DNA of 64,000 nucleotides from Aquimarina sp. MMG016. GTDB lineage: Bacteria > Bacteroidota > Bacteroidia > Flavobacteriales > Flavobacteriaceae. The DNA is taken from assembly GCF_018100805.1 (NCBI RefSeq), contig NZ_JAGJEA010000002.1:558001-622000 (forward strand), in the 5' to 3' direction. The notes below the pieces were generated by a model, which was given only the letters and a program-made list of their open reading frames with translations, was not told where the DNA came from and searched no databases. Both the position numbers and the translations under genes were made by a program. Within the stretch, counting starts at the first letter, position 1, and each line of letters opens with the position of its first letter. Below are positions 57,719 to 64,000 of this stretch, piece after piece.

Positions 57719-58030
57719 AAATAAAAGAAACTATCTGGAAAACGATAGTTAAGTATAAAAATTTTATGCCCTTCAAAATGAATACAAAAATCTATTACCC
57801 ATGATTGGAAACAATGGTTCAATTACACATTTATGCTCTATATCTCAATTTTTTAATCAAAATCACACAAAAACATAAATGACTGTAAAACAACAGTTTA
57901 AAATTATGATACAATAATAATACACTATTAGAGTTATTATCAACTGTACCCTACATTAATAATTGATACTAGTATTTTTTATTAATGAAAAACCAAATCT
58001 AACAATAAACACTAACTAACACACATCTCT
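57719..58030. other. Divergent gap between porQ and the MreB-like gene
   Basis: 312 AT-rich bases that must hold both promoters. CAAAAATA at 57716-57723 reads as TATTTTTG on the minus strand but is too close to the porQ start to be convincing. No other feature was found. Confidence 0.5.
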
Positions 58031-59056
58031 ATGGGCCTTTTCGATTTTTTAACCGAAAAAATTGCAATTGATCTCGGCACCTCTAATACTCTTATTACCC
58101 AAAACGGAAAAATAGCTGTTAACAACCCTTCAATAGTTGCTATTAATCATATTACTGGAAAAATAATAGCTGTGGGAAAAGAAGCGAGTATGATGCGAGG
58201 AAAAATTCATCATAATATTAAAACGCTCTACCCTTTTAGGGATGGAGTGATTGCAAATTTTGATGCCGCAGAAAAAATGCTTAAAACCTTTGTCAAAAAG
58301 ACATCAACCTTTTCGACTTCTTACAATATGATCATTTCTATTCCTTGTGGAAGTACAGAAGTAGAAATGCGAGCAGTAAAAGAGTCTGCCAAACGTCTTA
58401 ATGCAAAAAAAGTATTTTTAATCCACGAACCTGTTGCAGCCGCCATAGGTGGTGGTATTGATGTTATGGCACCTATAGGTAATATGGTTGTTGATATTGG
58501 TGGTGGAACAACCGAAATTGCTGTGATCTCTCTAGGAAGAATTATTAGTGGGCAATCTGTAAAAATTGCTGGAAATGTTTTTAATGATAATATCATTGCT
58601 TATATACGTGATGAATATAATCTTCATATAGGGGAATCTATGGCAGAAAAAATCAAAATACAGGTAGGATCTGCTACAAATACATTAGAATCAGCTCCTA
58701 GGGCTATGCAAGTCCAGGGAAGAGATTTACTAACAGGGAAACCTAAAGAAATCAATATTACACATAAGCAGATTGCTAAAAGCCTTGATAAGTCTTTATC
58801 ACAGATCGAAAATAGTATTATTGAAACGTTATCTGAGATTCCGCCAGAAATATCAGCGGATATTTATAATTCAGGAATATACTTAACTGGTGGTGGGTCA
58901 ATGTTAAGAGGATTAGATGATCGTTTATCCAAAGCAACAGAACTACCAGTTAGAACAGGTGATTATCCGTTGGAAACAGTGGTAAAAGGTAGTGAAATAG
59001 TTCTTAAAAACTTAAATCGCTATACCAATGTTCTAGTGCAGAAAACTCTAAATTAA
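58031..59056 (+). CDS. MreB-like actin-family protein (orphan copy)
   Basis: A 341-residue actin-fold protein. The phosphate-1 loop is IAIDLGTSNTLI, phosphate-2 is VVDIGGGTTEIAVISLG, and the adenosine motif is LTGGGSMLRGLDDRL. PVAAAIGGG and the connecting segments match MreB in order and spacing. The normal gene is followed by mreC, mreD and pbp/rodA; here the next gene is lon on the opposite strand, separated by a terminator. The gene is therefore an orphan, or the mre operon lies elsewhere. Its role in cell shape is by family only. Confidence 0.84.
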   Translation: MGLFDFLTEKIAIDLGTSNTLITQNGKIAVNNPSIVAINHITGKIIAVGKEASMMRGKIHHNIKTLYPFRDGVIANFDAAEKMLKTFVKKTSTFSTSYNMIISIPCGSTEVEMRAVKESAKRLNAKKVFLIHEPVAAAIGGGIDVMAPIGNMVVDIGGGTTEIAVISLGRIISGQSVKIAGNVFNDNIIAYIRDEYNLHIGESMAEKIKIQVGSATNTLESAPRAMQVQGRDLLTGKPKEINITHKQIAKSLDKSLSQIENSIIETLSEIPPEISADIYNSGIYLTGGGSMLRGLDDRLSKATELPVRTGDYPLETVVKGSEIVLKNLNRYTNVLVQKTLN

Positions 59057-59078
59057 ATCTAGGTTATACATAAAAAAG

Positions 59079-59107
59079 AAAAGCCGATCTTGACGATCGG
59101 CTTTTTT
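59079..59107 (+). terminator. Bidirectional-type terminator between mreB-like and lon
   Basis: AAAAGCCGATC (59079-59089) pairs perfectly with GATCGGCTTTT (59095-59105) and is followed by further Ts. The A-rich left side would serve lon on the other strand. Confidence 0.88.
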
Positions 59108-59128
59108 ATATTCTGAAAAAAGTTGCTT

Positions 59129-61579
59129 TTATAGCTTCTTTGCATTTTTAACTTTAGTCTTTGTAATTGCCAATTTCAGTACATCTTCCATATCTTTCAC
59201 ATAATGAAAAGTAAGACCTTTTAGATATTCTTCTTTGATCTCTTTGATATCTCTTCTGTTATCCTCACAAAGCAATATCTCTTTAATATGAGCTCTTTTG
59301 GCAGCAAGAATCTTTTCTTTAATACCTCCTACTGGTAACACTTTTCCTCTTAAAGTAATCTCTCCTGTCATTGCCAGGCTTTTCTTCACTTTTCGCTGAG
59401 TAAATAATGATACTAAAGAAGTTAACATTGTTATCCCGGCGCTAGGTCCGTCTTTTGGTGTTGCTCCTTCCGGTACATGGATATGTACATTATATTTATC
59501 GAAAATATCAGGGTTAATACCTAATTCATTAGCATTAGCTTTAATATACTCCATTGCTATAGTAGCAGATTCTTTCATCACCTTTCCTAAGTTTCCGGTA
59601 ATTGTAAGTGTACCTTTTCCTTTAGAAAGAATAGATTCTATAAATAAGATATCTCCTCCTACACTAGTCCAAGCAAGACCGGTAACTACTCCTGCTACAT
59701 CATTATTTTCATATTTATCACGTTCTAATTTTGGCGCCCCTAATACTTCTATAATATCTTCATTATTAACTTTGATATTATAATCTTCTTCCATTGCGAT
59801 ATTTTTAGCAGCATAACGAACCATTTTTGCTATTTGCTTTTCTAATCCACGAACCCCAGATTCTCTGGTATACCCCTCGATTATTTTTTCTAATTGTGCC
59901 TTGCCAATCTTTAAATGAGATTTGTCTAAACCGTGTTCTTCTAATTGTTTTGGTAATAAATGTTGTTTGGCAATCTCAATTTTTTCCTCAATAGTATATC
60001 CGGTAACATTAATAATCTCCATACGATCACGAAGTGCTGGTTGAATGGTACCCAAACTATTAGAGGTAGCTATAAACATTACCTTAGATAAATCAAACCC
60101 CATCTCAAGGAAGTTATCATGAAATTCTGAATTTTGCTCCGGATCTAACACTTCTAACAAAGCAGAAGAAGGATCTCCTTGATTACCCACTGATAACTTA
60201 TCGATCTCATCCAAAACAAATACAGGATTACTAGTACCTGCCTTTTTTAAGCTTTGAATAATTCGACCTGGCATTGCGCCAATGTATGTCTTTCTATGAC
60301 CTCTAATTTCAGCCTCATCTCGTAATCCACCTAAAGAAATTCTAACATATTCTCTTCCTAATGCTTCTGCTACAGACTTTCCTAAAGAAGTTTTACCTAC
60401 TCCAGGAGGTCCATACAAACATAAGATTGGAGATTTCATATCATTACGAAGTTTCAGAACTGCCAAATACTCAATAATTCGACGTTTTACTTCATCAAGT
60501 CCATAATGATCTCTATCTAAAATTTTCTTCGCACGTTTTAAGTCAAATTTATCTGTACTATATTCATTCCAAGGTAAGTCTAAAAACAAATCCAGATAAT
60601 TACGCTGAATAGAATATTCCGCTACCTGAGGATTCATCCGTTGCATCTTAGCAAGCTCTTTATCGAAATGCTTTTGAACTTTTTCATCCCACTTTTTGTC
60701 CTTACTTCTCACTCGCATTTCTTCAAGCTCGTCTTCATGAGAAACCCCTCCAAGTTCCTCTTGGATTGTTTTCATCTGCTGATGCAAAAAGTATTCTCTC
60801 TGCTGCTGACTCATATCATGCTGAACCTTACTCTGGATATCATTCTTAAGCTCTAACTTCTGAAATTCTACATTCATAAATTTCAAAGTAGCTAATGCCC
60901 TATCTTTTAACACATTAATCTCCAGCAATCTTTGTTTTTCTTCAACCGGAAGATTAAGGTTAGAAGATACGAAGTTGATTAAAAAAGAGTTGCTCTCAAT
61001 ATTTTTGATAGCAAATGAAGCTTCTGTAGGAATGTTAGGACTTTCTTTAATAATTTCCAGAGCTAAATCTTTAATAGAATCGATAATCGCACTGAATTCT
61101 TTATTTTCTTTTGCCGGTCTTGCTTCAGGAACATCAATTACTTTAGCCTTGATATAAGGATCTTCTTCTACAATACTATCAATTTTGAATCGCTTCTTAC
61201 CTTGTAAAATAACGGTAGTATTACCATCAGGCATTTTTAATACTCTAAGGATACGTGCTACTACACCTACCTTATTGATATCTTTTAAAGAAGGGTTTTC
61301 TACATCTTCTTCTTTTTGTGATACAACTCCAATTGTTTTATTTCCATTATTTGCTTCATTAAGAAGCTTGATAGATTTATCCCTCCCCGCTGTAATAGGT
61401 ATTACCACTCCTGGAAATAATACTGTATTTCTTAGTGGTAATATGGATAGTACATCAGGTAATTCCTCTTTATCTATTTCTTCTTCATCTTCAGGTGTCA
61501 GCAATGGTATTAATTCTGCATCTTCATCTATTCCCTGAAATGACAAGTTGTCAAGTGTTGTAAATTTGGTTTTCGCCAT
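59129..61579 (-). CDS. lon: Lon ATP-dependent protease
   Basis: An 816-residue serine protease-AAA+ enzyme. N-terminal substrate-binding LAN domain (about 40-245; [20 protein letters not shown]), then Walker [14 protein letters not shown], Walker B in [11 protein letters not shown]. The catalytic dyad is S713 in KDGPSAG and K756 in GGIKEKI, spaced 43 residues as in E. coli Lon. It degrades misfolded and regulatory proteins in the cytoplasm. It is divergent from an ECF sigma-factor operon across a 212-base gap. No clear perfect -7 box lies upstream. Confidence 0.95.
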   Translation of the reverse strand: MAKTKFTTLDNLSFQGIDEDAELIPLLTPEDEEEIDKEELPDVLSILPLRNTVLFPGVVIPITAGRDKSIKLLNEANNGNKTIGVVSQKEEDVENPSLKDINKVGVVARILRVLKMPDGNTTVILQGKKRFKIDSIVEEDPYIKAKVIDVPEARPAKENKEFSAIIDSIKDLALEIIKESPNIPTEASFAIKNIESNSFLINFVSSNLNLPVEEKQRLLEINVLKDRALATLKFMNVEFQKLELKNDIQSKVQHDMSQQQREYFLHQQMKTIQEELGGVSHEDELEEMRVRSKDKKWDEKVQKHFDKELAKMQRMNPQVAEYSIQRNYLDLFLDLPWNEYSTDKFDLKRAKKILDRDHYGLDEVKRRIIEYLAVLKLRNDMKSPILCLYGPPGVGKTSLGKSVAEALGREYVRISLGGLRDEAEIRGHRKTYIGAMPGRIIQSLKKAGTSNPVFVLDEIDKLSVGNQGDPSSALLEVLDPEQNSEFHDNFLEMGFDLSKVMFIATSNSLGTIQPALRDRMEIINVTGYTIEEKIEIAKQHLLPKQLEEHGLDKSHLKIGKAQLEKIIEGYTRESGVRGLEKQIAKMVRYAAKNIAMEEDYNIKVNNEDIIEVLGAPKLERDKYENNDVAGVVTGLAWTSVGGDILFIESILSKGKGTLTITGNLGKVMKESATIAMEYIKANANELGINPDIFDKYNVHIHVPEGATPKDGPSAGITMLTSLVSLFTQRKVKKSLAMTGEITLRGKVLPVGGIKEKILAAKRAHIKEILLCEDNRRDIKEIKEEYLKGLTFHYVKDMEDVLKLAITKTKVKNAKKL

Positions 61580-61771
61580 AAGTGTATATAAAAGTCATTT
61601 TGTCATAAGAACAAAACAACACGCTTTTAAAATTAGTCTAAACAAATTAAAAAACCTTATAAAACCCATTAAATCAAGGGATTTATAACGTATTCATTAT
61701 ATATATTTCAATTGTTATGCCATAAACTTTAAAAAAAATATTAAAAAACTGTAACAAAACATATCTATATA

Positions 61772-61779
61772 TATCTTTA
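61772..61779 (+). promoter_or_regulatory. Near-match -7 box (TATCTTTA) for the sigma operon
   Basis: TATCTTTA differs from TAnnTTTG at the last base. It is 13-22 bases before the two possible TTG starts of the sigma gene. Weak evidence. Confidence 0.25.
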
Positions 61780-61791
61780 GGTAAAAGTAAA

Positions 61792-62349
61792 TTGATTTTT
61801 TTGTCACTAACCCAACTAAATACAGAGCAGTTAATAGCGAGATGTCGTCATCAAGATCAAAATGCTCAACTGGAGATTTATAATCGTTATTATAAGGCAA
61901 TGTATAATGCAGCATTAAGAATTTTAAAAAATTCTGCAGAAGCTGAAGACATCATGCAAGAATCATTTTTGACAGCTTTCACAAAGCTTTCAATGCTGGA
62001 AGATGATAGAATGTTTGGTGCTTGGTTAAAAAAGATTGTGGTCAATTCTAGCTTGACTGCTTCTCGCAAAAAAGATATTCATCGTGAAGTAGCATTGGAG
62101 TCTATAGAATACACTCTTAGTGATAACGAAGGAATTTCTAATGATGACATGGCTTCTATAAAAGTTAGTACAATATTAAGTACACTAAAACAATTAAAAG
62201 ACAGCTATAGCACTGCATTATCATTATACCTTATAGAAGGTTATGATTATGAAGAAATATGTCAAATCATGAATATTTCATATTCCAATTGTCGTACGCT
62301 TATGTCGCGCGCTAAAGAAAGCTTACGAAAAAAATTACAACCGGTATGA
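61792..62349 (+). CDS. ECF-type RNA polymerase sigma factor
   Basis: 182-185 residues; TTG codons at 61792 and 61801 both fit, and no ATG precedes the conserved part. Region 2 spans about 15-80 (LIARCRHQDQNAQLEIYNRY, then AEDIMQESFLTAFTKL, the -10 recognition helix). Region 4 spans about 130-182 (YDYEEICQIMNISYSNCRTL, a helix-turn-helix for -35 recognition). It is a group 4 sigma-70 protein. Its stop overlaps the next start by four bases (ATGA), so the following gene, with one membrane helix, is the likely anti-sigma factor. Confidence 0.88.
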   Translation: MIFLSLTQLNTEQLIARCRHQDQNAQLEIYNRYYKAMYNAALRILKNSAEAEDIMQESFLTAFTKLSMLEDDRMFGAWLKKIVVNSSLTASRKKDIHREVALESIEYTLSDNEGISNDDMASIKVSTILSTLKQLKDSYSTALSLYLIEGYDYEEICQIMNISYSNCRTLMSRAKESLRKKLQPV

Positions 62350-62906
62350 AAAAGGATAAAATAGATGAGTTATTTGAACGTATGAGTGGTCAACTGGATA
62401 TATATGAACCATCTGCTAATCATCAAACTCGATTTTTAGAAAAACTGCAACAGCAAAATAAAGTTGTACAGCTACACCCTAAGAAACGAAATTGGTATAA
62501 AGCATTGGCGATTGCAGCTTCTATCTCAATATTAATTGGATTAGCTACTAGTACTTTTATATTCAAACCTGAAGAAGAGGCTGATCTAGCCAGCGTATCA
62601 CCTCAGATGCAGGAAACTCAAAGTTTTTTTACCGCAGCTATACAAGTACAACTCGAGGAGATTAATAAGATTTCTTCGACTGAAACCAAAAAACTAGTTT
62701 CAGACGCTATGATTCAATTAGAAAAACTAGAATCTGATTATGATACATTAAAAAAAGATCTTGTACATAGTGAAAGTGATAAAGCTGTAATTAGTGCTAT
62801 GATCAAAAATTTTCAAAAACGTGCAAACTTATTAGAAGATGTACTCCAAAAAATGAACAATATAAACGATTTTAAATTATCAAAAAATGAAAACTCTTTA
62901 CTATAA
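62346..62906 (+). CDS. Putative anti-sigma factor (single-pass membrane protein)
   Basis: A 186-residue protein. Residues 1-50 are cytoplasmic and polar (DELFERMSGQLDIYEPSANH). A single helix follows at about 55-72 (ALAIAASISILIGLATSTFI). The rest is a long periplasmic coiled-coil-like segment (VQLEEINKISSTETKKLVSD). The position, ATGA overlap with the sigma gene and topology fit an anti-sigma factor, though no zinc-binding ZAS motif is visible. It overlaps the next gene by 20 bases. Confidence 0.62.
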   Translation: MKKDKIDELFERMSGQLDIYEPSANHQTRFLEKLQQQNKVVQLHPKKRNWYKALAIAASISILIGLATSTFIFKPEEEADLASVSPQMQETQSFFTAAIQVQLEEINKISSTETKKLVSDAMIQLEKLESDYDTLKKDLVHSESDKAVISAMIKNFQKRANLLEDVLQKMNNINDFKLSKNENSLL

Positions 62907-63981
62907 AATAATTATATTATTGCTGGTTCCTGCTATGGTTCTAGCAAATAATGGAGACCTCAAAGGAGGTAAGTATACCAAAGAAAAATCTCTAAAAAAG
63001 GAATTCTCGGTAAATAGCGATGCTTTACTAAAGATAAGTAATGATTATGGAAACTTGGATATTACCTCCTGGAATGAAAACAGAGTAGTAATGGAAATCC
63101 ATATAAAAGTAAGCGGCAATGATGAAGAAAAGGTAATTAAAAAGCTAGAAAGTATCGATGTAGAATTCGATTCTTCAAAAAGTATGGTAAGCGCTAAAAC
63201 GGTTTTTGATAAAGACAGTAAGTCGTGGTGGGACAAATTTACTAGTGGCTGGAACAATAATATGAGTTTAAAGATCAATTATACCGTAAAGGTTCCAATA
63301 ACTAATAGCATAGATCTAAACAACGATTACGGAAGTATTACACTAGATAAGATTGAAGGAAATGCTAAAATAAATTGTGATTATGGCCAGATTATTCTTG
63401 GTGAACTTATGGCCAGTAACAATTATATTAATATTGATTATACCAATAATAGTACAATTAAGTACATGAAAAGTGGAAAAATCAATGCTGACTATTGCGA
63501 TTTTGAACTTACAGAATCAGAAAATATAGATCTTAATGCGGATTATACGCAATCCAAAATAGGTTCTGTAAAAGATCTAAATTACAATTGTGATTATGGA
63601 GATATACGAGTAGAAAATGTAGGAAGTATGGTTGGTATTGGTGATTATGTTGGTATCAAGGTAGGTTCGGTATCTAACAAACTAGATGTCTCATCAGATT
63701 ATGGATCTCTTAATGTAAAAAACCTAAAATCTTCCACCAGAAGTGTTAATATCAAAACAGATTATACTGGAGTAGACCTTATGTATGAAGGTGGTTTTAA
63801 CTTTGATTTTAAAATAAAAACCTCTTATGGCGGTATCAAACTGGACCAAAACATTACAATCCAAAAAAAATATAAAAACAACTCTAATAAAGACTACGAA
63901 GGGTATAACGGGCAACCTAATAGTGGAAACACTATAAATATTAGTTCTAGCTATGGAGGTATAAAATTAATTCAAAACTAA
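62887..63981 (+). CDS. Secreted DUF4097-like repeat protein with DYG-type beta-helix
   Basis: A 364-residue protein with a signal (MKTLYYKIIILLLVPAMVLA). The mature part carries about twelve short repeats ending in DYG/DYT/SYG-type corners, roughly every 20-25 residues: NDYGNLDI, NDYGSITL, CDYGQIIL, CDYGDIRV, SDYGSLNV, TDYTGVDL, TSYGGIKL and SSYGGIKL. This is the signature of a parallel beta-helix related to DUF4097. It is the third gene of the sigma operon, starting inside the anti-sigma gene. As cargo of an ECF operon it may be an envelope-stress or surface protein. Confidence 0.7.
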   Translation: MKTLYYKIIILLLVPAMVLANNGDLKGGKYTKEKSLKKEFSVNSDALLKISNDYGNLDITSWNENRVVMEIHIKVSGNDEEKVIKKLESIDVEFDSSKSMVSAKTVFDKDSKSWWDKFTSGWNNNMSLKINYTVKVPITNSIDLNNDYGSITLDKIEGNAKINCDYGQIILGELMASNNYINIDYTNNSTIKYMKSGKINADYCDFELTESENIDLNADYTQSKIGSVKDLNYNCDYGDIRVENVGSMVGIGDYVGIKVGSVSNKLDVSSDYGSLNVKNLKSSTRSVNIKTDYTGVDLMYEGGFNFDFKIKTSYGGIKLDQNITIQKKYKNNSNKDYEGYNGQPNSGNTINISSSYGGIKLIQN

Positions 63982-63995
63982 TACACATATCAATC

Positions 63996-64000
63996 ATGAA
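63996..64000 (+). CDS. Possible start of the next gene, cut by the window edge
   Basis: An ATG at 63996, 14 bases after the previous stop, is followed by GAA-type lead-in cut after two bases. Position suggests a fourth gene of the same operon; nothing else can be said. Confidence 0.3.

Noticed and set aside
57716-57723. Perfect minus-strand TATTTTTG box before porQ
   Set aside because: It sits only seven bases before the ATG, which would leave almost no leader; more likely chance in AT-rich DNA.
1-64000. CRISPR arrays, rRNA, tRNA and insertion sequences
   Set aside because: No regularly spaced short repeats, no conserved RNA gene segments and no transposase were found on either strand.

Overview
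The window is low-GC DNA (visibly about one third G+C) from a marine-type member of Flavobacteriaceae (Bacteroidota), most likely an Aquimarina-like genus. The genus is an inference from protein style. Supporting signs are type IX secretion (T9SS) C-terminal sorting domains on six secreted proteins, a porQ gene, a hybrid two-component regulator, TAnnTTTG -7 promoter boxes and no dependence on Shine-Dalgarno sites. No rRNA, tRNA, CRISPR array, phage or insertion sequence was seen.

Layout. 1-5 kb: the 3' end of a GH13 alpha-amylase, then small membrane or surface genes (DoxX, a DUF2807-like protein, a VTT/DedA-type protein, an MscS channel, DUF3817). 5.0-5.3 kb: an orphan double-glycine-leader, cysteine-containing peptide. 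5.4-9.6 kb: a PgpH-type HD phosphohydrolase, a thiolase and an NlpC/P60 hydrolase. 9.8-12.5 kb: an acetyltransferase, then a TetR repressor with an azoreductase and a dehydrogenase, linked by two matching operators. 12.5-22.4 kb: a DUF5916 outer-membrane protein, GAPDH, DUF2461, a CBS protein, cysteine synthesis (cysE-cysM), a lipoprotein pullulanase and two small genes.

22.4-40.6 kb is the striking part: five consecutive minus-strand genes for very large secreted modular proteins (G8/beta-helix; a non-catalytic binding protein; PL14-like lyase + DUF5060 glycosidase; PL14-like lyase; GH5 + beta-helix). They share bacterial Ig modules, two have an alginate-type CBM96 module, and three share an unassigned ~130-residue module just before the sorting domain. 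A divergently transcribed hybrid two-component regulator (41.2-45.3 kb) follows. No SusC/SusD pair is present, so this looks like a secreted-enzyme polysaccharide cluster without its own transporter. Gaps between the genes hold decayed sorting-domain and signal-peptide fragments, which indicates repeated duplication and loss.

45.3-55.4 kb: RecQ, a lipoprotein, a membrane protein/flavin oxidoreductase/MOSC operon, a divergent TruA, a Kbp-like BON-LysM protein and a large secreted M12-type metalloprotease. 55.6-64 kb: a small secreted protein, cmk and porQ, an orphan MreB, Lon, and an ECF sigma/anti-sigma-like/repeat-protein operon that continues past the window edge.

The regions connect in a few ways. 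porQ is part of the machinery that would export the modular enzymes and the metalloprotease. Amylase and pullulanase point to glycogen/starch use. CysE and CysM form the last two steps of cysteine synthesis. The TetR unit looks like a self-contained electrophile or quinone response.
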